From contig NZ_DGLD01000021.1 of the NCBI RefSeq assembly GCF_002387245.1, positions 95,258-159,257 on the forward strand: 64,000 nucleotides of DNA. Direction: 5' to 3'. This DNA is from Brevundimonas sp. UBA4553. GTDB taxonomy: Bacteria; Pseudomonadota; Alphaproteobacteria; Caulobacterales; Caulobacteraceae. This document shows positions 40,002 through 48,621 of the stretch, in pieces. The translations under genes and the position numbers were made by a program. Numbering within the stretch: position 1 is the first letter of the stretch; each line of letters opens with the position of its first letter. The notes under the pieces are model-generated. The model was given only the letters and a program-made list of their open reading frames with translations, was not told the DNA's origin and ran no database searches.

Positions 40002-41411
40002 TCAGCAGCTGTAGTACATGTCGAATTCGACCGGGTGCGGGTGCAGTTGCAGGCGGGCGACTTCTTCCGACTTCAGCGCGATGTAGCTGTCGATGAAGTC
40101 GTCATCCATGACGCCGCCCTTCTTGAGGAAGGCGCGGTCGGCGTCGAGGGCGTCGAGGGCCTCCTTCAGCGAACCGGCGACCTCGGGGATCGAGCCGCGC
40201 TCTTCCGGCGGCAGGTCGTACAGGTTCTTGTCGGCGGCCGCGCCCGGATCGATGCGGTTCTCGATGCCGTCCAGGCCCGCCATCAGCAGGGCCACGAAGG
40301 TCAGGTAGGGGTTGCCCATCGGGTCGGGGAAGCGGGCTTCCAGACGCTTGGCCTTGGGCGACGAGACGTGCGGGATGCGGATCGAGGCCGAACGGTTGCT
40401 GGCCGAGTAGGCCAGTTTCACCGGGGCTTCATAGCCGGGCACCAGACGCTTGTAGGAGTTGGTGGTCGAGTTGGCGAAGGCGTTGATGGCCTTGGCGTGC
40501 TTGATGATGCCGCCGATGTACCACAGACATTCCTGCGACAGGCCGGCGTACTTGTCGCCGGCGAACTGGGGCTTGCCGTCCTTCCAGATCGACATGTGGA
40601 CGTGCATGCCCGAGCCGTTGTCGGCGAACATGGGCTTGGCCATGAAGGTCGCCGACTTGCCGTAGGCCGCGGCCACGTTGTGGATCACGTATTTGTAGAG
40701 CTGCAGGCGGTCGGCCATGGTCAGCAGGTCGCTGAACTTCAGACCCAGTTCGTGCTGCGCCGGGGCGACCTCGTGGTGATGTTTCTCCGGGTCCATGCCC
40801 AGATCCTTCATCACGCCCAGCATCTCGCCGCGCAGGTCCTGGGCGGAGTCGACCGGGTTGACCGGGAAGTAGCCGCCCTTGTGGCCCGGACGGTGGCCCA
40901 GGTTGCCCTCGGCGTATTCCGCGCCGGTGTTGGACGGCAGTTCGATCGAATCGAAGCTGTAGCCGGTCTGGTGCGGAGCGGTGCTCCAGCGCACGTCGTC
41001 AAAGATGAAGAACTCGGCTTCCGGGCCGAAATAGACGACGTCGCCCACGCCCGACGACTGGACATAGGCCAGGGCCTTCTTGGCCATGGAGCGGCTGTCG
41101 CGGTTGTAGGGTTCGCCCGTGTCGGGGCTGAGCACGTCGCAGAACAGGAACAGGGTCGTCTGCTGGTAGAAGGGATCGATGTAGGCGCGCGTCAGGTCCG
41201 GCTTCAGCAACATGTCGGACTCGTTGATGGCCTTCCAGCCCGCAATCGACGAACCGTCGAACATGGTGCCTTCTTCCAGGAAGTCCTCATCGACCATGCC
41301 GATGTCGAAGGTCACGTGCTGCAGCTTGCCGCGCGTATCGGTAAAGCGGATGTCGACGTACTGGACGTCCTTTTCCTTGATCTCTTGAAGGATCTTTTGG
41401 GCGGCGCTCAT
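40002..41411 (-). CDS. glnA: Glutamine synthetase type I
   Basis: A 469-residue GSI-beta glutamine synthetase, forming glutamine from glutamate, ammonia and ATP as a dodecamer. Signatures are VDIRFTDTRGKLQHVTFD (N-terminal), MFDGSSIAGWK, the ATP/metal motif KPMFADNGSGMHVHMSIWKDG, and the adenylylation loop NLYDLPPEE with the regulated Tyr, implying control by GlnE. It lies downstream of glnB on the same strand, as in many alphaproteobacteria, with a terminator-like hairpin between. Confidence 0.97.
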   Translation of the reverse strand: MSAAQKILQEIKEKDVQYVDIRFTDTRGKLQHVTFDIGMVDEDFLEEGTMFDGSSIAGWKAINESDMLLKPDLTRAYIDPFYQQTTLFLFCDVLSPDTGEPYNRDSRSMAKKALAYVQSSGVGDVVYFGPEAEFFIFDDVRWSTAPHQTGYSFDSIELPSNTGAEYAEGNLGHRPGHKGGYFPVNPVDSAQDLRGEMLGVMKDLGMDPEKHHHEVAPAQHELGLKFSDLLTMADRLQLYKYVIHNVAAAYGKSATFMAKPMFADNGSGMHVHMSIWKDGKPQFAGDKYAGLSQECLWYIGGIIKHAKAINAFANSTTNSYKRLVPGYEAPVKLAYSASNRSASIRIPHVSSPKAKRLEARFPDPMGNPYLTFVALLMAGLDGIENRIDPGAAADKNLYDLPPEERGSIPEVAGSLKEALDALDADRAFLKKGGVMDDDFIDSYIALKSEEVARLQLHPHPVEFDMYYSC

Positions 41412-41445
41412 TCTCGAGGTCCTGTCAGTTCGGGGAGGAGGAACG

Positions 41446-41473
41446 AAAAGCGGCCGCCCTTGCGGGACGGCCG
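41446..41473 (-). terminator. Terminator-like hairpin between glnB and glnA
   Basis: On the minus strand CGGCCGTCCC, loop GCAA, GGGCGGCCG with one imperfect pair, then CTTTTC. It could partly separate glnA from glnB transcription. Confidence 0.55.
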
Positions 41474-41485
41474 TGGTGGTGAGGG

Positions 41486-41824
41486 TCAGATGGCCTGGGC
41501 GCCGGTTTCGCCGGTCCGGATGCGGATCACGTCTTCCAGAGAGGAGACGAAGATCTTGCCGTCGCCGATCTTTCCGGTGCGGGCTGCGGTCTGGATGGCG
41601 TCGACGACTGCCGGGGCCAGATCGTCGGCCACAACGACCTCGATCTTGATCTTGGGCAGGAAGTCGATGACGTATTCAGCGCCGCGATAAAGCTCGGAAT
41701 GACCCTTCTGGCGGCCGTATCCCTTGGCTTCCAGCACGGTCATGCCCTGCACGCCGATATCCTGGAGAGCATCTTTCACTTCATCCAGCTTGAACGGCTT
41801 GATGACGGCTTCAATCTTCTTCAT
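41486..41824 (-). CDS. glnB: Nitrogen regulatory protein PII
   Basis: A 112-residue PII trimer subunit: MKKIEAVIKPFKLDEVKDAL, GYGRQKGHSELYRGAEYVID (T-loop with the Tyr uridylylated by GlnD) and DGKIFVSSLEDVIRIRTGE. PII senses 2-oxoglutarate, ATP/ADP and glutamine, and controls GlnE/GlnA and NtrB. The start at 41824 is the exact family N-terminus. A sigma-54-like promoter lies 76-92 bp upstream. Confidence 0.96.
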   Translation of the reverse strand: MKKIEAVIKPFKLDEVKDALQDIGVQGMTVLEAKGYGRQKGHSELYRGAEYVIDFLPKIKIEVVVADDLAPAVVDAIQTAARTGKIGDGKIFVSSLEDVIRIRTGETGAQAI

Positions 41825-41899
41825 GGCGAGTCCCGAGCCGGCTCCCTTGGTTGGTCCGACGCTCGGGGGGTAAAGGGACATTGCATTGCACAATAAGGC

Positions 41900-41916
41900 A
41901 AGCAATTTTCGTGCTT
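41900..41916 (-). promoter_or_regulatory. Sigma-54 (RpoN)-like promoter of glnB-glnA
   Basis: Read on the minus strand: AGCACG, AAAA, TTGCT (41915-41901), close to the consensus TGGCACG-N4-TTGCW; the GC of both elements is kept, the first G of the GG pair is A. The position, about 80 bp before glnB, fits nitrogen control by NtrC. No clear NtrC site was found in the short upstream region. Confidence 0.5.
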
Positions 41917-41944
41917 AGAGGCCATCCGTGAACGGAATTCGATC

Positions 41945-42769
41945 ATGACCCCGATCAATGACCCCGTGACATGGCAAAGCCGGCTGCCATGGCCGGGCGC
42001 CGGGACCCACAAGCACGCGCGGGGACGCCTCGGGGTCGTGTCGGGCGGAGCCCTGTCCACAGGGGCGGGGCGGCTGGCGGCGCGGGCCGGGCTGCGAATC
42101 GGAGCGGGTCTGGTGAAGGTGTTCTGTCCGCCCGAGGCGGCGCCGATCCTGGCGCCGACGCTGGAGGCGGTGATGCTGGCCAGCTTTGCGACGGCAGATC
42201 AACTGGCCTTGCTGGCCCAACCGATGGACGCCGTGGTTATCGGTCCCGCCGCGGGCTTGACGGAGGCGACGGGGGCCAATGTCGCGGCCCTGGGCCGGAC
42301 GGGCGCGGTTCTGGTGATCGACGCGGACGCCCTGACGCTGTTCCGGGATCGGCCCGGCGATCTGTTCGCCTGTCTGGATCGCGACGATGTCCTGACCCCG
42401 CATGAGGGAGAGTTCGAGCGCCTGTTTCCTGGCCTGCTGGCCGAGGGGCGCGAAGCGGCGGCGGCGGGAGCGGCGGCGCGGGCAGGGGCGGTCGTGGTGC
42501 TGAAGGGCGACGCCACCGTCATCGCTGCGCCGGACGGGCGGTGCGTCGTCAATGGCAATGGTTCGCCCTGGCTGGCCACAGCGGGCAGCGGCGACGTGCT
42601 GGCGGGCATGATCGGCGGATTGCTGGCCCAGCATATGGACAGCTTTGACGCGGCCTGCGCGGCGGTGTGGATGCACGCAGATGCGGCGGATCGCTTCGGG
42701 CCGGGGCTGATCGCGGAGGACTTGCCGGACTTGATCCCGGCGGTGTTGGCTCAGCTCTATCCCGGCTGA
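41945..42769 (+). CDS. nnrD: ADP-dependent NAD(P)H-hydrate dehydratase
   Basis: A 274-residue ribokinase-like NnrD (YjeF C-terminal domain type) that repairs hydrated NAD(P)H. Motifs are HKHARGRLGVVSGG, VVIGPAAGLTEATG, VIDADALTLF, TPHEGEFERLF and the ATP-site signature WLATAGSGDVLAGMIGG. It is the dehydratase alone; the epimerase domain (NnrE), often fused in bacteria, is not in this frame or beside it. ATG at 41945, divergent from glnB. Confidence 0.92.
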   Translation: MTPINDPVTWQSRLPWPGAGTHKHARGRLGVVSGGALSTGAGRLAARAGLRIGAGLVKVFCPPEAAPILAPTLEAVMLASFATADQLALLAQPMDAVVIGPAAGLTEATGANVAALGRTGAVLVIDADALTLFRDRPGDLFACLDRDDVLTPHEGEFERLFPGLLAEGREAAAAGAAARAGAVVVLKGDATVIAAPDGRCVVNGNGSPWLATAGSGDVLAGMIGGLLAQHMDSFDAACAAVWMHADAADRFGPGLIAEDLPDLIPAVLAQLYPG

Positions 42770-42776
42770 ACGCCAG

Positions 42777-42861
42777 TGGTGCGGATGAGAGGACTCGAAC
42801 CTCCACGCCTCTCGGCGCCAGAACCTAAATCTGGTGCGTCTACCAGTTCCGCCACATCCGC
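42777..42861 (-). tRNA. tRNA-Leu (anticodon TAG)
   Basis: An 85-nt type II tRNA on the minus strand. Acceptor GCGGATG / CATCCGC, anticodon stem CCAGA/TCTGG around TTTAGGT (anticodon TAG), a long variable arm (CGCCGAGAGGCG), T-loop GTTCGAG, encoded CCA. Confidence 0.96.
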
Positions 42862-42928
42862 ATAGGTAGGCGGATGCCTGTAGGCGAGGGCGGGGGATTG
42901 GGCAACTGAGATAAGCTGCGCCCGCATC

Positions 42929-42958
42929 AAAAAAGGCCCCGGATCGCTCCGGGGCCTT
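42929..42958 (-). terminator. Terminator of the APC permease gene
   Basis: Stem AAGGCCCCGGA / TCCGGGGCCTT around TCGC, with a run of six A on the left (42929-42934) acting as U tract for minus-strand transcripts. Confidence 0.85.
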
Positions 42959-43017
42959 TCTCTCCTTGGTTTGGCCTACCGCGCTTAGCGCCGCTTGAGG
43001 CCGGACTGACCCGAGGA

Positions 43018-44676
43018 TCAGTCCTTCTTGTTGTCGACGCCGTGGCCGAGAGCCTCGACGGCCGTTTCCAGCGTGGAGTCTTCGGTGATGTCGATGCCCT
43101 TGGCCAGCTTCGAGTGCCAGAAGCCGTAGGCGGCGTAGATGACCGCGCCGATGACGGCGTAGCCGCCCAGCAGCATCAGCGGCAGGGGGTTGTCCTCTGC
43201 AGCGTGCTGGAACATCGGGATCAGGTTCTGGCTGGCCAGGAACAGGCAGGCGCAGATGCCCAGGACCGCCGTGATGATGCCGCCGGGCACCTTGAACGGG
43301 CGATGCATCTCGGGATGCTTCACGCGCAGGACGATGACCGACAGACAGACGATGGCGAAGGCCGTGGCCGTGCCCAGCGACACCAGATCCCCCAGGATGG
43401 AGATCGGCAGGAAGGCGGCGGCGATGGCGATCAGGACACCCAGAACGATGGTGCCGATCCAGGGGGTGCGGAACTTGGGGTGAACCTGGGCGAAGGCCTT
43501 CGGCAGCAGGCCGTCACGGGCCATGGTGTAGAAGACGCGCGTCTGGCCGTAGCAGAGCACCAGCATGACAGAAGACAGGCCGGTGACGGCGCCGATCTTG
43601 ATCAGGAAGGCGATCAGGTTCAGCTGGCCGTTCGGCGAAGCCGCCAGCGGCACATTGGCCCACTCCAGGCCCATGCGGTCGATGGCGACGGCGATGGGAG
43701 CCGGCGAGGCCAGTTCCAAGTAGGGGACGACGCCGGTCATGACGGCGGCGACGGCCATGTAGATCAGGGTGCAGACGAACAGGGCGCCCAGGATGCCGAT
43801 CGGCACGTCCTTGGACGGGTTCTTGGCTTCGGCCGCGGCGGTCGAGACCGCCTCGAAGCCAACGTAGGCGAAGAAGATGATGGCCGCGCCGCGGAAGATG
43901 CCGCCGACGCCGAACTGACCCGCCTGGCCGGTGGGCTCAGGGATGAACGGGACCCAGTTGTCGGGGTTGATGTACTGGATGCCGACGGCGATGAAGGTCA
44001 GCAGAACGATGATCTTGATGACGACGATGGCGTTGTTGATGTTCGCCGATTCCGACACGCCCAGCACCAGCAGGCCGCAGACGGCGGCGATGCCCACGGC
44101 TGCGACAAGGTTGAAGGTGCCAGTCATCGGGAATGAGGTCGCGCCGGCGTTCTGGACCAGCTGGACCAGCGGCGTCGCCCATTGGGGCCCTTCGCCGCCC
44201 GCATATTGTATGGCGGGGAATATCTGCTGACTTATGCCGAAATCACTGAGGATCGAGACCACATAGCCCGACCAGCCGACGGCGACGGTCGACGCCGCCA
44301 CGCCGTATTCCAGCACCAGGAGCCAGCCCATGATCCAGGCGAAAACCTCGCCCAGAGTGCCGTAGGCGTAGGTGTAGGCCGAACCGGAAACCGGCATGGT
44401 CGAGGCCAGTTCCGCATAGCAGAGCCCGGCCAGACCGCAGGCGATGCCCGCGACGATGAAGGACAGCATGATGGCCGGGCCGGCGTTGGCCGAGGCCACC
44501 TGACCGGTGAGCACGAAGATGCCGGCGCCGATGATGGCCCCGATGCCCAGGCTCATGAGGTTGATGGGACCCAGGGTCCGTTTCAGCTCGCTCTTGGCGG
44601 CTTCCTTCTGGATCTGAGCAATGGACTTTTTAAGGAATAGCCGGTTGCCGGCTGGCTTTACGCCGTCTGCGGACAT
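43018..44676 (-). CDS. APC-family amino acid permease
   Basis: A 552-residue inner-membrane transporter with about 12 hydrophobic helices. The N-terminal TLGPINLMSLGIGAIIGAGIF (helix 1, substrate-binding unwound G-A-G-I-F), ISFxAG-type stretch and FFAYVGFEAVSTAAAEAKNP (helix 6) place it in the APC superfamily, cationic amino acid / polyamine branch (YfnA/CAT-like). Substrate unknown. The ATG at 44676 (MSADGVKPAG) is used. A TTG at 44700 with a good GGAGG upstream is a real alternative; see the hairpin at 44700-44718. Confidence 0.9.
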   Translation of the reverse strand: MSADGVKPAGNRLFLKKSIAQIQKEAAKSELKRTLGPINLMSLGIGAIIGAGIFVLTGQVASANAGPAIMLSFIVAGIACGLAGLCYAELASTMPVSGSAYTYAYGTLGEVFAWIMGWLLVLEYGVAASTVAVGWSGYVVSILSDFGISQQIFPAIQYAGGEGPQWATPLVQLVQNAGATSFPMTGTFNLVAAVGIAAVCGLLVLGVSESANINNAIVVIKIIVLLTFIAVGIQYINPDNWVPFIPEPTGQAGQFGVGGIFRGAAIIFFAYVGFEAVSTAAAEAKNPSKDVPIGILGALFVCTLIYMAVAAVMTGVVPYLELASPAPIAVAIDRMGLEWANVPLAASPNGQLNLIAFLIKIGAVTGLSSVMLVLCYGQTRVFYTMARDGLLPKAFAQVHPKFRTPWIGTIVLGVLIAIAAAFLPISILGDLVSLGTATAFAIVCLSVIVLRVKHPEMHRPFKVPGGIITAVLGICACLFLASQNLIPMFQHAAEDNPLPLMLLGGYAVIGAVIYAAYGFWHSKLAKGIDITEDSTLETAVEALGHGVDNKKD

Positions 44677-44699
44677 GAAGTCGCGCCCCCAATTACGCA

Positions 44700-44718
44700 A
44701 CGACCCCTCCCGGGTCGT
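44700..44718 (-). promoter_or_regulatory. Hairpin presenting a ribosome site in its loop
   Basis: On the minus strand ACGACCC, loop GGGAG, GGGTCGT: a perfect 7-bp stem whose loop carries the Shine-Dalgarno-like sequence. It abuts the TTG at 44700 and lies 24 nt before the ATG at 44676 of the permease gene. It could affect translation of that gene. Confidence 0.4.
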
Positions 44719-44832
44719 CTTCTTGGGGCCGGACGCTAACCATCCGAACGGCCGCGCGCAACGCGGTTTCGGTTGGATGAAGCGATGACGACGCTTTCGT
44801 GAACCGGGGCGTTGCGGCTAGAGCGCAGGGTG

Positions 44833-47268
44833 ATGTTGCCGATTCACGCCGTCCTGGAGCCGCTGAAAGCGGCGTTGAGCGCGACCAATGTGGTCGTTCT
44901 GGCCGCCCCGCCGGGGGCGGGCAAGACGACGGTCGTGCCGCTGGCCCTGCTGGATCAGGCGTGGCTGGGCGACGGCAAGGTGCTGGTGCTGGAGCCGCGC
45001 AGACTGGCGGCGCGCGCGGCGGCGGACCGGATGGCGGACAGCCTGGGGCAGAAGGCGGGCGGGACCGTCGGCTATCGGACGCGACTGCAAAGCCGGATCG
45101 GACCTGAGACCCGCATCGAGGTCATCACCGAAGGCGTCTTCACGCGGATGATTCTGGAGGATCCGACGCTGCAGGGCGTCGGCGCGGTCATGTTTGACGA
45201 ATTCCACGAGCGCAGCCTGGACGCCGATCTGGGGCTGGCGCTGGCTCGCGAGAGCCAGTCGGTGCTTCGGGACGACCTGCGGCTGCTGGTCATGTCGGCG
45301 ACGCTGGATATCTCGGGCGTGTCGCGGCTGCTTGATGGCGCCCCTGTGATCGAGGCCGAGGGGCGGATGTTCCCGGTGGAGACCCTCTATCTGGGCCGCA
45401 ACGCCGCCGAGCGGTTCGAGGACGCGGTCGCGCGGGCCGTCATGCAGGCTCTGGGCGATCAAACCGGCTCGGTGCTGGTCTTCCTGCCTGGGCAGGGCGA
45501 AATCCATCGGACGGTTCAGCGCCTGAACGAGCGGCTGCGCGATCCCTCCGTTGATGTGGTCGCCCTCTACGGCGCCCTGGACAAGGGCGAGCAGGATCGG
45601 GCTATCGAACCGGCGCCGCCGGGCCGGCGCAAGGTCGTGCTGGCCACCTCGGTGGCGGAGACCAGCCTGACCATTGAAGGCGTGCGGGTGGTGATCGACG
45701 GCGGCCTCTCGCGCGTGCCGCGCTTCGAGCCGTCCAGCGGCCTGACCCGACTGGCGACGGTCAGGGTCAGCCGCTCGTCGGCGGAACAGAGGCGAGGCCG
45801 CGCCGGGCGCGTCGAGCCCGGTGTCTGCTACCGCCTGTGGGACGAGGAACAGACGCGCGGTCTGGTCCCGCATCAGAGGCCGGAAATCCAGGAAGCCGAC
45901 CTGACCGCCTTCGCGCTCGATCTGGCGCGCTGGGGCGCCAGATCGGTTGAGGGGCTGGCCCTGCTGGACCCGCCGCCAGCCGGGGCGCTGGCCGAGGCGA
46001 GGAAGGTGCTGACCCGGCTGGACGCGCTGGACGCCAAGGGCGACCTGACAGCCCACGGGCGGCGGCTGACCCGCATCCCCCTGCCGCCGCGACTGGCGCA
46101 CATGGTGGCGGTCGCCTCGGATCAGGGCGACGCCCTGTCGGGGGCCAGGATTGCGGCGGTGCTGAGCGAAACGGGGCTGGGCGGCAACGCCGTTGATCTG
46201 CACGACCGGTTGAAGGGGCTGGAGCGGGATCGTTCGCCGAGGGCGCGTGACGCCATGAAGCTGGTCGAGCGCTGGGCGCGGGCGGCGGGCGGCGGTGAAG
46301 GCGGAGAGGCGGACGCGGGCCTGCTGCTGGCCGAGGCCTTCCCCGAGCGGATCGCGCGGGCGCGGGGCAAGCCGGGCGAGGTGCTGCTGGCCTCTGGGCG
46401 CGGGGCATTCCTGGATCAGACCGAGCATATGGCGCGCGAGCCCTGGCTGGCGGTGGCCGAGCTGGGCGGCGGCGACGCGCGTGACCGCATCCGTCTGGCG
46501 GCGGCGCTGGACGCCACGACGCTGGAGACCGATCTGTCGCACCGGATCGCGGTCGAGGACCGACTGGCGCGCGAACCCTCGGGCAAGCCGGTGATCCGCC
46601 GGATTCGCCGGATCGGCGCCCTGGTGCTGGACGAGAAGGTCGTTGGGGCCCCGGATAGGGCGACCATGACGGCCGCGCTGAAATCCGAGATCGAGGCAGG
46701 TGGGTTAGAAACGCTGAACTGGGGCGAGCAGGCGGGGGCGCTGCGGGCGCGGCTGGCCTTCCTGCATGGACTGGATGCGGCCTGGCCCGATGTGTCGGAC
46801 GAAGGGCTGCTGGCTCTGCGCGAGGACTGGCTGTGGCCGCTGCTGGACGGGGCGCGGTCGCTGGGCGACATCGGCGATGGCAAGCTGGCAGAGGCTCTGC
46901 GCGGTCTGATCCCCTGGGATCTGCAGCGCAAGCTCGATGAGTTGGCGCCGCCACGCCTGACCACGCCGCTGGGATCCGCCTCCATCGACTACGCCGCCGA
47001 GGGCGGGCCGCGCGTCGAGATCAGGGTGCAAGAGCTGTTCGGGGTGAAGACGCACCCGATGGTCGGCGGCGGGCGGGTTCCGCTGACGCTGTCCCTGCTG
47101 TCGCCTGCGCGGCGGCCGGTGCAGGTGACCAGGGACCTGCCGGGTTTCTGGAGCGGGTCATGGTCGGCGGTGCGCAGCGAGATGCGCGGCCGCTATCCGC
47201 GGCATCCCTGGCCGGAAGATCCCGCCAACGCCGAGGCGACCAGTCGGGCCAAGCCGCGGGGTACGTGA
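44833..47268 (+). CDS. hrpB: ATP-dependent helicase HrpB (DEAH-box type)
   Basis: An 811-residue superfamily 2 helicase. Motif I is VLAAPPGAGKTTVVPLALL, motif Ia LEPRRLAARAAADRMA, motif II FDEFHERSLDADLGLAL (D-E-F-H), motif III VMSATLD, motif V LATSVAETSLTIEGVRVVID and motif VI SAEQRRGRAGRVEPGVCYRL. The C-terminal HrpB-specific domain runs to the end. E. coli HrpB is an RNA-helicase-like protein whose precise role is unsettled. ATG at 44833 (MLPIHAVLEPL) after GCAGGG; the longer frame from 44812 is less family-like. Confidence 0.94.
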   Translation: MLPIHAVLEPLKAALSATNVVVLAAPPGAGKTTVVPLALLDQAWLGDGKVLVLEPRRLAARAAADRMADSLGQKAGGTVGYRTRLQSRIGPETRIEVITEGVFTRMILEDPTLQGVGAVMFDEFHERSLDADLGLALARESQSVLRDDLRLLVMSATLDISGVSRLLDGAPVIEAEGRMFPVETLYLGRNAAERFEDAVARAVMQALGDQTGSVLVFLPGQGEIHRTVQRLNERLRDPSVDVVALYGALDKGEQDRAIEPAPPGRRKVVLATSVAETSLTIEGVRVVIDGGLSRVPRFEPSSGLTRLATVRVSRSSAEQRRGRAGRVEPGVCYRLWDEEQTRGLVPHQRPEIQEADLTAFALDLARWGARSVEGLALLDPPPAGALAEARKVLTRLDALDAKGDLTAHGRRLTRIPLPPRLAHMVAVASDQGDALSGARIAAVLSETGLGGNAVDLHDRLKGLERDRSPRARDAMKLVERWARAAGGGEGGEADAGLLLAEAFPERIARARGKPGEVLLASGRGAFLDQTEHMAREPWLAVAELGGGDARDRIRLAAALDATTLETDLSHRIAVEDRLAREPSGKPVIRRIRRIGALVLDEKVVGAPDRATMTAALKSEIEAGGLETLNWGEQAGALRARLAFLHGLDAAWPDVSDEGLLALREDWLWPLLDGARSLGDIGDGKLAEALRGLIPWDLQRKLDELAPPRLTTPLGSASIDYAAEGGPRVEIRVQELFGVKTHPMVGGGRVPLTLSLLSPARRPVQVTRDLPGFWSGSWSAVRSEMRGRYPRHPWPEDPANAEATSRAKPRGT

Positions 47269-47328
47269 TCGTCTTGACGGTGGCGCACGACGCGGCGCAA
47301 TGACCGTGCAGCAATGCAAGGATTTCGC

Positions 47329-48618
47329 GTGGCCGACGCTGCACTCTCACCGCCTGTCGCCTCCAAACGGAGAATTCTGTTCGCCAGCCTGATCGGCACG
47401 ACGATCGAATTCTTCGACTTCTACATCTACGCCACGGCGGCGGTGCTGGTGTTTCCGGCCCTGTTCTTCCCAGGCGAGGACGCGACGACGGCCATGCTGT
47501 CGTCCTTTGCCACCTTCTCCATCGCCTTCTTTGCGAGGCCGGTCGGGGCGGTCGTCTTCGGCCATTTCGGCGACAAGGTGGGGCGCAAGGCGACCCTGGT
47601 CGCGGCCCTGATGACCATGGGCCTGTCCACTGTCGCTATCGGCCTGCTGCCGACCTGGCATTCGGTCGGGGTGATCGCGCCGCTAATGCTGGCCCTGTGT
47701 CGCTTTGGGCAAGGCCTGGGTCTGGGCGGCGAGTGGGGTGGAGCGGTGCTGCTGGCCACCGAGAACGCGCCGCCGGGCAAGAAGGCCTGGTACGGGATGT
47801 TCCCGCAGTTGGGCGCGCCGATCGGCTTCATCCTGTCGACCCTGAGTTTCATCATCCTGACGGCGACCCTGCCGGACGAGCAGTTCCTGGCCTGGGGGTG
47901 GCGCATTCCCTTCATCGCCAGTTCGCTGCTGGTCTTCGTCGGTCTGTGGGTCCGTCTGCGCATCACCGAGACGCCGGAGTTCAAGAAGACCATCGACAAG
48001 GCCGAGCGGGTCGAGACGCCGATCCTTACCCTGCTGGCGCGGCACAAGTTCGCCCTGCTGACCGGGACGCTGGCCGGGATGGCGACCTTTGTCCTCTTCT
48101 ACCTGATGACCGTCTTCGCCCTGGGCTGGGGCACGACGGCGATGGGCTATACCCGCGAGCAGTTCCTGCCGATCCAGTTGCTGGGCGTCTGCTTCTTCGG
48201 CCTGTTCATTCCGCTGTCGGCGCTGGCGGCGGATCGGTGGGGGCAGGGGCGGACGCTGCTGGTCACATCGGTGGGCATCGCCCTGTTCGGGCTGGTGCTG
48301 GCGCCCCTGTTCGGCAGCGGCGGACTGGCTGGCGTGGTGGCCTTCTTCGTCATCGGTTTCAGCCTGATGGGCTGCACCTATGGACCGCTGGGCGCGGCGC
48401 TGGCGCGGCCCTTCCCGACGGCGGTGCGCTATACCGGCGCGTCGATGACCTTCAATCTGGCGGGCATTCTCGGGGCATCGCTGGCCCCCTTCGCGGCGAC
48501 TTGGCTGGCCGGACATTACGGCTTGAAGGCCGTGGGCGCCTATCTGGCCGTGGCCGCCATCCTGACTATCCTGGCCCTGCTGGGCATGAACCGGATCAGG
48601 ACGGACGGCGAGGTTTAG
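47329..48618 (+). CDS. MFS transporter, metabolite:H+ symporter (MHS) family
   Basis: A 429-residue 12-helix major-facilitator protein. SLIGTTIEFFDFYIYATAAVLV (helix 1, acidic residues typical of the ProP/ShiA branch), GHFGDKVGRKATLV (loop 2-3 MFS motif) and CRFGQGLGLGGEWGGAVLL (helix 4) place it in the MHS family that imports small organic acids or osmolytes with protons. The substrate is unknown. The GTG at 47329 is supported by AAGGA six bases before; the ATG at 47314 has no ribosome site but cannot be excluded. Confidence 0.9.
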   Translation: MADAALSPPVASKRRILFASLIGTTIEFFDFYIYATAAVLVFPALFFPGEDATTAMLSSFATFSIAFFARPVGAVVFGHFGDKVGRKATLVAALMTMGLSTVAIGLLPTWHSVGVIAPLMLALCRFGQGLGLGGEWGGAVLLATENAPPGKKAWYGMFPQLGAPIGFILSTLSFIILTATLPDEQFLAWGWRIPFIASSLLVFVGLWVRLRITETPEFKKTIDKAERVETPILTLLARHKFALLTGTLAGMATFVLFYLMTVFALGWGTTAMGYTREQFLPIQLLGVCFFGLFIPLSALAADRWGQGRTLLVTSVGIALFGLVLAPLFGSGGLAGVVAFFVIGFSLMGCTYGPLGAALARPFPTAVRYTGASMTFNLAGILGASLAPFAATWLAGHYGLKAVGAYLAVAAILTILALLGMNRIRTDGEV

Positions 48619-48621
48619 GGG

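Noticed and set aside
40035..41690. A 551-codon plus-strand frame opposite glnA and glnB.
   Set aside because: Antisense to two well-recognised genes and without any recognisable motif.
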